A stretch of 44,323 bases of DNA from an uncultured Christensenella sp. (GCA_905203645.1 CAJKWP010000002.1:1-44323); one strand, 5' to 3'. Counted from the stretch's first letter, positions 22,851 through 30,994 are shown. The notes: a model not told the origin generated them from the letters alone. Made by a program: numbers and translations.

Positions 22851-24308
22851 TTATGCTATTTGAACAACAGTAAGCATTGCACTTGGGGCACCTGAATTTG
22901 TGATTGTTCTTCCCTGTGTAAGAATTGGAACAAGCGTGATTATATCGTTTCGAGCAAGTTCAATCACAATTGTACAACTTACATTTGTACTTGAAGTCAA
23001 TGGTCGAGTCGAACCTTCAACCAAGACGTTGTTTTTGAAAATTCCAATTCGGTCGCCAGCGGTTGCAGATGAACCATTATTGATTGAAAAACTAACAAGG
23101 TATGTCCCTGGTGTAGTTATGGTTATTGATGTGGTGTTTATTATCAACTGATTTGCGGTTAGCGAACTTCCAAATGAGATCGGTTTGGACGACGCAATTG
23201 ATTGGGATTCTGGATTGAAAATTGTTGCGTTTATATTGCTGGTTAACCCAGTTGGACCAGTTGGTCCCTGTATGCCTTGTGGACCCGCAGGTCCACGATC
23301 GCCAGTTGCACCTTTTTCTCCTTGGACACCTCTGTCACCATTATCGCCCTTGTCGCCCTTGGGACCCTGTTGACCTTGGGGAATATAAAATTTCAGATAA
23401 TGTATGTTGTTTTCAAACGTATCTTCAACACGTGCCTCTTCCCCTGGATTTGTGGTTTCAGTGGTATCAATTGAAATATGTTCGCTTCTGCCTATTTCTC
23501 CTGGAAATCCCCTTGGTCCTGTTTCGCCTTGTGGGCCTGTGGGACCAACATCCCCTTGGGGTCCTGTTTCGCCCCTTTCACCCCGTTGACCTGTTTCGCC
23601 TTGTGGTCCTGCGGGGCCAACATCACCTTTGGGTCCAGGTTCGCCCCTTTCACCCCGTTGACCCGTTTCGCCTTTTGCTCCTTGCGGTCCTTGTATTCCT
23701 TGCGGGCCTGTACTACCTTTGGGACCAATTTCGCCTCTTTCACCCTGTAAACCTCTCTCGCCAGTTGCCCCCTTTTCACCCTGAGGTCCTGTCGCGCCAA
23801 TATCACCTTTTTCACCCCTTAAACCTTGCACCCCTTGTGAACCTTGGTCACCTTTTTGACCTTTTGGAATAAAAAAATCAAAATAATGTACACCTTTTTC
23901 GTATCTGTCGACAACTTTGGCGTGTTCGGTAGGTTCAAGTTGAGTTGTATTCCCTGCAAAGACCACCTCAGTTTTTCCATCGCACCCACGTGGAATTTCA
24001 AATTCCAAATACGTGGTATTTCCATCATGAGTTGCAGTTACGCAAGCCTGCTGATCCCAATCAACAGTTTTTGTTGACTTTACTTCCAAATTTTCACCAC
24101 TTGGGCCGGTTGCACCTTTGTCGCCTTTTTCGCCTTGTAATCCACGCAATCCTTGTGGTCCAGTTGGACCAGTTTCGCCCTTTTCACCTTGTGGACCTTG
24201 AGGTCCCATAGGTCCGTAAAAAATCTGAGTTGAATTTCCAAAAATGCTTGTTGGATACAAATTTTTTTTGTCACAGTATGTGCGTTTGTTATGGCAAATG
24301 TCTTTCAT
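22851..24308 (-). CDS. Collagen-like surface protein with BclA-type C-terminal domain
   Basis: 485 residues. A short Cys-containing N-terminus (~30) is followed by blocks of Gly-X-Y repeats (GPQGEKGETGPTGP type) broken by three ~40-residue beta modules that each end in FxIPxG (e.g. FEIPRG, FFIPKG, FYIPQG). The C-terminal ~130 residues look like the C1q/TNF-like trimerising domain of BclA-type proteins (TPGTYLVSFSINNGSSA). Expected to form trimeric filaments on a spore or cell surface. There is no signal peptide or sortase motif, which fits spore coat/exosporium assembly inside the mother cell. TGGAG precedes the ATG. Divergent from the DUF11 gene with a shared 15-bp inverted repeat. Confidence 0.9.
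   Translation of the reverse strand: MKDICHNKRTYCDKKNLYPTSIFGNSTQIFYGPMGPQGPQGEKGETGPTGPQGLRGLQGEKGDKGATGPSGENLEVKSTKTVDWDQQACVTATHDGNTTYLEFEIPRGCDGKTEVVFAGNTTQLEPTEHAKVVDRYEKGVHYFDFFIPKGQKGDQGSQGVQGLRGEKGDIGATGPQGEKGATGERGLQGERGEIGPKGSTGPQGIQGPQGAKGETGQRGERGEPGPKGDVGPAGPQGETGQRGERGETGPQGDVGPTGPQGETGPRGFPGEIGRSEHISIDTTETTNPGEEARVEDTFENNIHYLKFYIPQGQQGPKGDKGDNGDRGVQGEKGATGDRGPAGPQGIQGPTGPTGLTSNINATIFNPESQSIASSKPISFGSSLTANQLIINTTSITITTPGTYLVSFSINNGSSATAGDRIGIFKNNVLVEGSTRPLTSSTNVSCTIVIELARNDIITLVPILTQGRTITNSGAPSAMLTVVQIA
23521..23664 (-). repeat. Tandem 72-bp repeats in the collagen-like gene
   Basis: Two adjacent 72-bp units (period confirmed by the identical TCGCCCCTTTCACCCCGTTG at 23569 and 23641) encoding 24 residues of the GQRGERGE-GP-GDVGP-GPQGET type. 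Limits are approximate, since shorter similar units flank them. Confidence 0.75.
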
Positions 24309-24323
24309 AATTTCTCCATTTTG

Positions 24324-24405
24324 TTACAATATATGAAATTTTACATTTGGTGGTTATTTTTGCATGAATGAAAAACACAAAAAAATTTTTTTTCATATAT
24401 TGTAA
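24324..24405. promoter_or_regulatory. Divergent promoters with sporulation-type -10 elements
   Basis: TTACAATATATGAAA (24324-24338) and TTTCATATATTGTAA (24391-24405) form a perfect 15-bp inverted repeat, one copy ahead of each divergent gene. Each reads CATATATT towards its gene, fitting the CATAnnnT -10 pattern of mother-cell sigma factors E and K, with AC dinucleotides about 15-17 nt upstream. Alternatively the arms are binding sites for one regulator. Confidence 0.55.
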
Positions 24406-24426
24406 AGAAATCACAAAGGAGAAAAA

Positions 24427-25194
24427 ATGGAAAAAATAATTCTAAATACGTCAAGTCTGACAGCAAAGTACACTTTGCCCGACCATACCGAAAAAACTTA
24501 TTCGACAAAAAGCAATCCATCAAAGACCGAAAATATGTCAGTTTTGTTTGTAAAAGACAAATCTTCAATGTTTGAATATGGCTCACCAAATGATGAAATA
24601 CAACAGAATATAATCTTATCAAATGAAAGTGAATCCGAAATAACTGAAATTCGACTTGTTGAAACAATTGGCAACGGTGCTCACTTTAAGCCAGGTTCAG
24701 TAACAATCGAAGATATCCCTTATGAAAATATGGATATAACAAACCAAATCACACTTCCAAACAGTCTTCCCCCAAATACAAGCGCACTGGTTTCATATAT
24801 CCTTGTCATTGACGAACAACCAAACGTTGACAGTGTGACACTAAAAACAAATGTTACTTTTAATGTCAATGAAATTCAGGATATGTCTGAAGATACACCC
24901 GAAGTTACAATTGCAATAACAGAAAACAAGTTAACAATACAAAAAACAAGCGAACGTGCGGCACTTTCTGGTTCGACTTTGGTTTACACAAACGTGATCA
25001 CCAATACTGGCAAGTACAAAAATACAAATATCGTTTTCACCGATCAAATTCCCGTCGGTACAACGTTTGTAAATGGCAGTGTAAAAATCAATAATCAAGA
25101 TCAACCTACTTTCAACCCAGCGGATGGTTTTGCACTTGATGATATGGAAATCGGTACACAAACAACAATCACTTTCAGCGTAAAAGTTGATTGA
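24427..25194 (+). CDS. DUF11-type repeat protein, probable surface/spore component
   Basis: 255 residues with no signal peptide. The second half is a clear DUF11 (conserved repeat) beta domain: LTIQKTSERAALSGSTLVYT, then NTG, IVFTDQIPVGTTFVNGSV and ITFSVKV. The first half looks like a diverged copy (IRLVETIGNGAHFKPGSV). DUF11 proteins often accompany collagen-like or spore-coat proteins in Clostridia. AAAGGAG precedes the ATG. The divergent arrangement with the collagen-like gene and shared promoter elements suggests joint expression. Confidence 0.85.
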   Translation: MEKIILNTSSLTAKYTLPDHTEKTYSTKSNPSKTENMSVLFVKDKSSMFEYGSPNDEIQQNIILSNESESEITEIRLVETIGNGAHFKPGSVTIEDIPYENMDITNQITLPNSLPPNTSALVSYILVIDEQPNVDSVTLKTNVTFNVNEIQDMSEDTPEVTIAITENKLTIQKTSERAALSGSTLVYTNVITNTGKYKNTNIVFTDQIPVGTTFVNGSVKINNQDQPTFNPADGFALDDMEIGTQTTITFSVKVD

Positions 25195-25365
25195 TAAGTT
25201 GCAAATTATTTTTTTAACATCTTTGAAAATTTTGTTGAATTTTTGTGTTTTTACACATTTTTTCAAATAATGCAAATTTTGCTTGTCATTGTCAATATTC
25301 AATGATACAATTTGAGAAATCTTCACTTGAAAAGATATTTTCAAAGCGAAAAAGAAGGAAAACAA

Positions 25366-26175
25366 ATGAAAGCAAAAAAAATTTTAACCGTGCAAGATTT
25401 GTCTTGTTACGGACAATGTTCACTTACGGTTGCACTGCCTGTTTTGTCAGCGCTCAAAATCGAAACCGTCGCCCTGCCGACGGCTGTACTTTCAACGCAC
25501 ACCATGTTCCCGTCTTTCGTTGTCAAAGATTTGACCGACCGAATTTTGCCGTTCAAAAAACATTGGGAACAACAAAATATATTCTTTGACGCATTGTACA
25601 CGGGTTATATGGCAAGCTCCGACCAAATTGACAAAGTTTTGAAACTCAAAAGTCTTTTGAAAGAAGACGGCATAACGATCGTTGACCCTGCTATGGCCGA
25701 CAACGGCAAATTGTACGTTGGGTTTGACCAAAGCATAATAAAAGGAATGAAAAAACTTTGCAAAAACGCCGACGTTATTTTGCCAAACATCACCGAAGCG
25801 TGCTTTTTGACAGGAACCGAGTTCAAAGAAAATTATGACAAAGAATATATACTTTCACTTATGGAAAAACTTTCAAAGATATGCCCTGTTTGCGTTGTCA
25901 CCGGTGTAAAGTTTGACCAAAAGCAACTTGGCGTGGCGTACTTTGACGGCAAAGAAACAAAGTTTTGTTTTGAAAAATTGCAACCCAAATTTTATCACGG
26001 CACCGGCGATATTTTCGCATCGGTTTTTGCAGGCACTTATATCAAAGACAAAAACCTTGCAAAAAGTTGCAAAAACGCTTGCAAATTCGTTGCTCAAAGC
26101 ATAAAAGACACTTTGGACGACCAAGACCACTTTTACGGCGTGCATTTTGAAAACAACCTTTGCAAACTCAAATAA
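25366..26175 (+). CDS. Pyridoxal/pyridoxine kinase-like (PfkB/ribokinase superfamily)
   Basis: Most likely phosphorylates pyridoxal, pyridoxine or pyridoxamine with ATP (vitamin B6 salvage), as in PdxK/PdxY; 269 residues, a normal length. It begins KKILTVQDLSCYGQCS, the typical pyridoxal kinase opening. ALPTAVLSTHT and the FDALYTGYMAS stretch fit the substrate side. The ATP/anion-hole motif HGTGDIFAS holds the catalytic Asp. IVDPAMADNGKLY matches the VDPVMGDNG motif. The start at 25366 is set by GAAGGA; a longer frame from 25312 has none. It stands alone ahead of tRNA-Trp. Confidence 0.88.
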   Translation: MKAKKILTVQDLSCYGQCSLTVALPVLSALKIETVALPTAVLSTHTMFPSFVVKDLTDRILPFKKHWEQQNIFFDALYTGYMASSDQIDKVLKLKSLLKEDGITIVDPAMADNGKLYVGFDQSIIKGMKKLCKNADVILPNITEACFLTGTEFKENYDKEYILSLMEKLSKICPVCVVTGVKFDQKQLGVAYFDGKETKFCFEKLQPKFYHGTGDIFASVFAGTYIKDKNLAKSCKNACKFVAQSIKDTLDDQDHFYGVHFENNLCKLK

Positions 26176-26252
26176 CGTTTTGCAACCAAAAACAAATCGA
26201 TTTTTCAAATTTGATTTTTGCAACCTTCAAGCAAAAAATCTTTTTCAAAATC

Positions 26253-26281
26253 TTGACTGAACGGCATTTTTATGATATGCT
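26253..26281 (+). promoter_or_regulatory. Promoter of tRNA-Trp
   Basis: TTGACT (26253-26258), 17 nt, TATGCT (26276-26281); start near 26288, 11 nt before the tRNA. Confidence 0.7.
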
Positions 26282-26298
26282 TGTATCGTTTCAGTCAA

Positions 26299-26372
26299 AG
26301 GGATGTAGTTAAATGGTATAACTATGGTCTCCAAAACCATTGTCGAGGGTTCGATTCCTTCCATCCCTGCCA
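26299..26372 (+). tRNA. tRNA-Trp (anticodon CCA)
   Basis: Acceptor AGGGATG/CATCCCT, discriminator G, encoded CCA. Anticodon stem ATGGT/ACCAT with loop CTCCAAA (anticodon 26331-26333). T loop TTCGATT. It reads UGG, in line with TGA being a stop here. Confidence 0.96.
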
Positions 26373-26379
26373 AACGCAC

Positions 26380-26417
26380 AAAAAAATCTCAAACGTTAAT
26401 TTGTTTGAGATTTTTTT
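26380..26417. terminator. Bidirectional terminator after tRNA-Trp
   Basis: AAAAAATCTCAAAC (26381-26394) pairs with GTTTGAGATTTTTT (26403-26416). It ends tRNA-Trp and the convergent HTH gene. Confidence 0.9.
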
Positions 26418-26421
26418 ATGT

Positions 26422-27021
26422 TCAATCTTTGAATTTGAAGTTTATGCTCAGATGTCTTTTGTACAAGTACCACAGGATAACAAGTATTTGTGCAACGGCG
26501 CCGACAATGAACACAAACCAAAAGGCGGGTCTGTTCAACACCAAAAATATCGTCGTTACTATTGACCAAATCAATCCCGAAACGGACAAAAATTGCCAAA
26601 GTTTTCCAAACCAAATTGCAGTCATCACAACCAAAACGATAAAACTTGCGGGCATCGCACCGATAAAGACAAGCCACATTCTGTCAAAGTCGATTGTGCT
26701 GTTCAAAACGAAAAACAACAACGTTGCAACAAACCAAACCAATCCAAAACTGAGCAAAGTGATAAACACGTATTTTGTGTGCACTTTTTTGGGCAACTTT
26801 TCTTGTTTTTTGTAAATCAAATCGTTTACGGTTATTCCAAAATAATCGGCAATCAAAACCAACGTTTCGATATCAGGCACCACCGCACCGACTTCCCATT
26901 TGCTTACGGCTTTGTCCGAATAACAAAGTTCTTCCGCAAGTTTTGCTTGGGTCAAATTTTTTGCCTTGCGAAGCTTTATCAAGTTTTGTGAAAAATTATC
27001 TTTTATTTCTTGTTGAGTCAT
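26422..27021 (-). CDS. XRE-family HTH regulator with membrane domain
   Basis: 199 residues. The N-terminal XRE helix-turn-helix (residues ~10-67: LRKAKNLTQAKLAEELCYSDKAVSKWE) is of the type that controls its own or adjacent genes. The C-terminal ~115 residues contain four hydrophobic helices, so the DNA-binding domain is tethered to the membrane. AAAGGAT precedes the ATG. It is divergent from degV across a 318-nt region that contains a 19-bp palindrome, a plausible operator. Confidence 0.88.
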   Translation of the reverse strand: MTQQEIKDNFSQNLIKLRKAKNLTQAKLAEELCYSDKAVSKWEVGAVVPDIETLVLIADYFGITVNDLIYKKQEKLPKKVHTKYVFITLLSFGLVWFVATLLFFVLNSTIDFDRMWLVFIGAMPASFIVLVVMTAIWFGKLWQFLSVSGLIWSIVTTIFLVLNRPAFWFVFIVGAVAQILVILWYLYKRHLSINFKFKD

Positions 27022-27339
27022 AATTTATCCTTTTTGTAATTTTGCTTGTTTTTCCAAATGCGCTTTGAAAGCAAACGTATTTTGTCAAGGCTTTTAAAGT
27101 TTCGTATATTTATATTTTAACAAACGTTTCAAACCTTTCCAAGTGCCGCGCCTTTGATAATTTGTTATATTTTAGCACAAAAAGTCGAATAATACAAATT
27201 TTTTAAGTGACTCTCTTGACAAGAGAGTTGTATTTTTTTGATTAGAATCGCATTTTGAAACATTCTAGGAAATCGAATTTCATTAGGGTGTGTTTTTTTG
27301 AAAAGCGCAATACAATATTAACAAAAAAGGAGAAAAAAA
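27022..27339. other. 318-nt divergent intergenic region with a palindrome
   Basis: No gene. It contains the 19-bp palindrome at 27210-27228, a TAGAAT...ATTCTA inverted pair (27244-27249 and 27263-27268) and the degV ribosome binding site AAAAGGAG (27325-27332). TTGACA on the minus strand near 27092 has no matching -10 at 17 nt. Confidence 0.5.
27210..27228. promoter_or_regulatory. 19-bp palindrome overlapping a -35 (probable operator)
   Basis: ACTCTCTTG-A-CAAGAGAGT, perfect 9-bp arms around one base. The TTGACA at its centre (27216-27221) could be the -35 of a degV promoter, so a bound dimer would block polymerase. The divergent XRE regulator is the nearest candidate binder (inference). Confidence 0.7.
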
Positions 27340-28179
27340 ATGAAAATAGCTATATCTGCGGAAAGCACAATCGATCTTCCGCAAAATCTTTTGGAAAAAT
27401 TCGATATTCATACGACACCTTTTACAATAAATCTGGACGAACAAGTACTTCACGACGAACAAGGTATTTCGTCAAAAATATACGACTTTGTTGCAAAAAC
27501 GAAAACGTTGCCGAAAACAAGCGCCGTAAACCAAGTGCAATTTGAAGAACACTTTTCTTCTCTTTTGAAATCTTTTGACGCCGTCGTTCACGTCAGTTTG
27601 AGTTCCATGATAAGCAGTGCTTGCCAAAACGCTTTGACAGCAGCAAAAAACTTTGACAATGTGTGTGTTGTTGATTCAAAAACCCTTTCGACTGGCATTG
27701 CACTTTTGGCAATAAGGGCACGCAAACTTGCAGACAGCGGACTTGATGCAAAGACAATAGCAAACAAAATTCAAAACCTTACTCCAAATGTTCAAGCAGG
27801 ATTTATTTTGGAAAATTTGCAATATTTGTACCGTGGTGGAAGATGCTCTTCCCTTGCGCTTTTTGGTGCAAATCTTTTGAAAATCAAACCACAAATTATT
27901 GTGAACAGCCAAGGAAAAATGGTCCTCGGCAAAAAATTTATGGGGAACTTCGGTGTATGTGTAGAAAAATATGCCAATCAAATTTTGTCCGATTACAAAA
28001 ATCCTGACCTTGAAAATATTTTTATCACCCACTCGTCACCTATGGACGAAATTGTACAAAAGTTGACGGCAAAACTCAAAGAACGCGGCTTTGAAAACGT
28101 TTACGACACCTTTGCCGGCGGAACGATTTCAAGTCACTGTGGGCCAAACTGCATTGGAATTTTGTTTCTAAACAAATAA
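27340..28179 (+). CDS. DegV family protein (fatty-acid binding)
   Basis: 279 residues. DegV/FakB-type proteins bind a fatty acid and present it to the kinase FakA for entry into phospholipid synthesis; no fakA is in this window. Family marks: ISAESTIDLP at the N-terminus, the TSAVNQVQFEEHF stretch (equivalent of TSQPS), VVDSKTLSTG, and YLYRGGRCSSL with the lipid-binding RGGR. AAAAGGAG decides the ATG at 27340. It is followed after 21 nt by an SGNH hydrolase, likely co-transcribed. Confidence 0.92.
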   Translation: MKIAISAESTIDLPQNLLEKFDIHTTPFTINLDEQVLHDEQGISSKIYDFVAKTKTLPKTSAVNQVQFEEHFSSLLKSFDAVVHVSLSSMISSACQNALTAAKNFDNVCVVDSKTLSTGIALLAIRARKLADSGLDAKTIANKIQNLTPNVQAGFILENLQYLYRGGRCSSLALFGANLLKIKPQIIVNSQGKMVLGKKFMGNFGVCVEKYANQILSDYKNPDLENIFITHSSPMDEIVQKLTAKLKERGFENVYDTFAGGTISSHCGPNCIGILFLNK

Positions 28180-28200
28180 CAATTTTAAAAGGAAAAAATT

Positions 28201-28902
28201 ATGAAAAAAAACAAAGTTATCGTCATAGGCGATTCCATTACAAAAGGCATAATTTTTGAAGATAACAAACTTTCTTCAACACAACCTGCAATTGATATTA
28301 TTGGCAATGCGCTGAATTTGGAAATTGAAAATTTTTCTTCATTTGGGCAAACAATCAAACGAGTAAATCAAAAGGGCATTGTTGACAGAATAATAATGCA
28401 AAAAGATAAGTCCAAAACCAACTATGCGGTTTTATGCATCGGCGGAAACGATTCCGATTATGACTGGAAACAAGTTGACAAAATGCCACAACAAAGACAC
28501 AGTCCCAAAACAAATCTGGACGAGTTTGAACAAATTTACAATCAAACAGTAACAAAACTCAAAAAGCATGGCTTTAAAGTTGTTGTTTGTTCAATATGCC
28601 CCATCAAAGCAGAATGGTATTTTGAAAACGTTATATCAAAAATTGCAAATCCACAAAACGTGTTGACTTTTTTGCACAATGATCTTTCAAATCTTACAAG
28701 ACATCAAGAACTGTTCAACAACGAAATAATCAAAATCGCAACCAAACAAAATCTTCCTTTTTTGGATATAAGAAAAATATTTTTACAAGATAATGCTTGC
28801 TTTGAATATTTTTGCAAAGATGGATGTCACCTTACAAAACAAGGGCAAAATTTGATTGCAGCCAAAGTTATATCAAAATATTACAAGGAACTTAGAATTT
28901 GA
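28201..28902 (+). CDS. SGNH/GDSL-type hydrolase
   Basis: Esterase or lipase-like hydrolase, 233 residues, with no signal peptide, so cytoplasmic. Block I is IGDSIT (Ser12), block III is GGND (near residue 82), and block V is DGCHLT (Asp/His near 203-206). Pairing with a fatty-acid-binding DegV protein would fit release of fatty acids from esters, which is inference from context. AAAAGGA precedes the ATG. Confidence 0.88.
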   Translation: MKKNKVIVIGDSITKGIIFEDNKLSSTQPAIDIIGNALNLEIENFSSFGQTIKRVNQKGIVDRIIMQKDKSKTNYAVLCIGGNDSDYDWKQVDKMPQQRHSPKTNLDEFEQIYNQTVTKLKKHGFKVVVCSICPIKAEWYFENVISKIANPQNVLTFLHNDLSNLTRHQELFNNEIIKIATKQNLPFLDIRKIFLQDNACFEYFCKDGCHLTKQGQNLIAAKVISKYYKELRI

Positions 28903-28920
28903 TTTTTTTTACAAAAAGTC

Positions 28921-28949
28921 TTGACAAAAAAAAATCAAACCTTTATATT
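28921..28949 (+). promoter_or_regulatory. Promoter of tRNA-Leu
   Basis: TTGACA (28921-28926), 17 nt, TATATT (28944-28949). The consensus -35 and spacing indicate strong expression. Confidence 0.8.
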
Positions 28950-29026
28950 ATATATGCTTTCATGCAAACGGTTTTCAAGCAAAACTTGCACAAATCGTTT
29001 TTCAAAAGCAAGTGAAAGCATAATAT

Positions 29027-29109
29027 GCGAGTGTGGCGGAATCGGCAGACGCGCACGTTTAAGGGGCGTGTTCGAAAGAGTAAGGGTTCAAGTCCCTTCA
29101 CTCGCACCA
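29027..29109 (+). tRNA. tRNA-Leu (anticodon AAG)
   Basis: A class II tRNA of 83 nt with encoded CCA. Acceptor GCGAGTG/CACTCGC, discriminator A; anticodon stem CACGT/GCGTG with loop TTAAGGG (anticodon 29061-29063); short variable arm; T arm AAGGG-TTCAAGT-CCCTT. An A at position 34 in tRNA-Leu is uncommon in bacteria, where GAG is usual for CUU/CUC codons. Confidence 0.93.
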
Positions 29110-29112
29110 ATT

Positions 29113-29137
29113 ACAGGCTATCAAGCCTGTTTTTTTA
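29113..29137 (+). terminator. Terminator of tRNA-Leu
   Basis: ACAGGCT-ATCA-AGCCTGT followed by a T-run. Confidence 0.88.
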
Positions 29138-29154
29138 TGTATTTTTTGTGAATA

Positions 29155-29215
29155 CGCTGACTTATCGGGACTTGAACGTGACAGCGTAGCGGAACAAGTT
29201 TCTTCCCTCTCACCA
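29155..29215 (+). other. Possible tRNA-Leu-derived remnant
   Basis: It contains GGGACTTGAAC, the reverse complement of the tRNA-Leu T arm (GTTCAAGTCCC), and AAGTTTCTTCCCTCTCACCAA, which resembles the 3' end of tRNA-Leu (AAGTCCCTTCACTCGCACCAA). No cloverleaf can be drawn. Confidence 0.35.
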
Positions 29216-29219
29216 AAAA

Positions 29220-29257
29220 AAAACAGAACTTTTAACTTTGTTTAAGCTCTGTTTTTT
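29220..29257. terminator. Bidirectional terminator at the end of glnS
   Basis: AAAACAGA (29220-29227) pairs with TCTGTTTT (29248-29255) plus an inner CTT/AAG pair, with A- and T-runs on the two sides. Confidence 0.75.
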
Positions 29258-29271
29258 ATCTTCATATTTTA

Positions 29272-30948
29272 TTATTTTTTGAATGAGTCTTTGAGCGATA
29301 TTGTCGAATTGAAAATATATTTATCTTTTGTTGAATCTTTGTCCAGCGTATAGTAACCTTTTCGCATGAATTGAAATTTGTCAAAAGGTTTTGCTTCTTT
29401 CAAAAAGTTTTCTGCAAGTGCAGTTGTTTCGATCAAAGAATCTGGTTCCAATATTTCGTCAATACTTACTCCTTGTGCAAGTGCCTTAGTTGGCCACAGA
29501 TATTCGGCCTTTGTCAAATTTTTAAAATTTCGTATGGTACATTCAAAACAGTTTTGTTTTGCGACAAAATGAATTGTACCTTTCACTTTCAAACCGCTTG
29601 TGTCTTGTCCACTTTTTGTCCCAGGTATGTACTCGCATTTCAAATAATCAATTGAACCATCATTTTTATAAATTACTTCATTGCATTTTATGATATATGC
29701 ACCTTTCAAACGTACCATTCCACCAACTATCAACCGATTATATTTTGGTGGTGGGTCAAGCGAAAAGTCGTCTTTTTCAATAAAAATTTCACGACCAAAC
29801 AATGCTTGATGAACCCCTGCATTTTCATCATTTGGATTGTTTTGTATTTCAATTTCTTCTGTTTTGCTTTCATCCCAATTTGTTATCACAACTTTTAATG
29901 GATCAAGAACAACCATAGCCCTTGTTGCAATGCGGTTCAAGTCATCACGAATATAATATTCCAGTTGACTAAATGGAATTGTGCTTTCACTTGCAACAAC
30001 ACCGCAACTGCGAATAAAATTTTTGACTCCATCGGCAGTATAACCACGTCTTTTCATTCCAACTATTGTCAAATATCTTGGATCATCCCATCCAAGAACC
30101 TTGCCAGAATTAACAAGTGCTTTTAAATATCTTTTTCCAAGCAAAACATTTTCCAAATTAAGCATAGAAAATTCACGTTGCTTTGGTGGATATGGTTTGT
30201 CCCAACCGTGCTGAATAAACCAATCGTAAAGTTCGCGATGTACACGGAAAGTAATATCGCACAAACTGTAAGTTACCCCTTCCAAAGCATCTTCCATAGG
30301 ATGTGCAAAATCATAAATTGGATATATACACCATTTGTCACCTGTTTTGTAGTGGTGTACGCGTGAAATTTTGTACATAATTGGGTCACGCATCAATATA
30401 TTTGGGTGATTCATGTCAATTTTTGCACGCAAAGTAAGACTTCCATCAGGATATTTTCCCGCCTTCATTTCGCGGAACAAACGCAAACTTTCTTCGGCAG
30501 GGCGGTCACGATATGGGCTGTTCTGTCCAGGTTCGGTAAGTGTTCCTTTCATCGAAAGTTGCTGTTCTTGACTGAGTTCGTCAACATATGCATATCCTTT
30601 TTTAATCATTTTTTCGGCTATTTCATAAATTTTATCAAAATATGCCTCAGATGCAAAAATCATTGCTTTTGGTGTATAGCCAAGCCATTTCAAATCTTCC
30701 AAATAACTTTCGGCGAATTCTCCTTGTTCCCTGCTTGGGTTTGTATCATCCATACGCAAATATGTATACCCACCAAACTTTATTGCAGTTTCAAAATCAA
30801 TCATCCATGCTTTGCAATGACCAATATGCCAATATCCACTTGGCTCAGGTGGGCATCGAGTGATTACTTCTTTGCTTCTTCCTGCTTTCAAATCCGCCAA
30901 AATTTCATCTTCAATAAAATTTGATGGTACAATACTGTCTAAATTCAT
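29272..30948 (-). CDS. glnS: Glutaminyl-tRNA synthetase, variant KMSKS loop
   Basis: Charges tRNA-Gln with glutamine, 558 residues. The class I catalytic core has HIGH in the context PPEPSGYWHIGHCKA and the GlnRS/GluRS-specific GKWCIYPIYDFAHP-like stretch (WCIYPIYDFAHPMED). The glutamine-pocket segment reads SLCDITFRVHRELYDW. The C-terminal half is the two-barrel anticodon-binding domain. The usual VMSKRK signature reads VLLGKRY instead, although the surrounding LNL and GWDDPR are conserved. AAGAGG precedes the ATG. Its promoter is at 30966-30994. Presence of GlnRS suggests direct charging of tRNA-Gln in this organism. Confidence 0.93.
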   Translation of the reverse strand: MNLDSIVPSNFIEDEILADLKAGRSKEVITRCPPEPSGYWHIGHCKAWMIDFETAIKFGGYTYLRMDDTNPSREQGEFAESYLEDLKWLGYTPKAMIFASEAYFDKIYEIAEKMIKKGYAYVDELSQEQQLSMKGTLTEPGQNSPYRDRPAEESLRLFREMKAGKYPDGSLTLRAKIDMNHPNILMRDPIMYKISRVHHYKTGDKWCIYPIYDFAHPMEDALEGVTYSLCDITFRVHRELYDWFIQHGWDKPYPPKQREFSMLNLENVLLGKRYLKALVNSGKVLGWDDPRYLTIVGMKRRGYTADGVKNFIRSCGVVASESTIPFSQLEYYIRDDLNRIATRAMVVLDPLKVVITNWDESKTEEIEIQNNPNDENAGVHQALFGREIFIEKDDFSLDPPPKYNRLIVGGMVRLKGAYIIKCNEVIYKNDGSIDYLKCEYIPGTKSGQDTSGLKVKGTIHFVAKQNCFECTIRNFKNLTKAEYLWPTKALAQGVSIDEILEPDSLIETTALAENFLKEAKPFDKFQFMRKGYYTLDKDSTKDKYIFNSTISLKDSFKK

Positions 30949-30965
30949 AAATAACCTCTTGGGTT

Positions 30966-30994
30966 ATGATAATGTATTTGATTTAAAATGTCAA
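30966..30994 (-). promoter_or_regulatory. Promoter of glnS
   Basis: On the minus strand TTGACA (30994-30989), 17 nt, TATCAT (30971-30966). The leader is about 10-12 nt, leaving no room for a T-box or other long regulatory leader. Confidence 0.75.

Noticed and set aside
23270..24250. Dense short repeats that resemble a CRISPR array
   Set aside because: They are in-frame Gly-X-Y codons of a collagen-like gene with no unique spacers.
30951..30967. ATAACC-TCTTG-GGTTAT hairpin over the glnS ribosome binding site, a possible translational switch
   Set aside because: Half of it lies in the -10 region of the glnS promoter, so the full hairpin would not be in the RNA.
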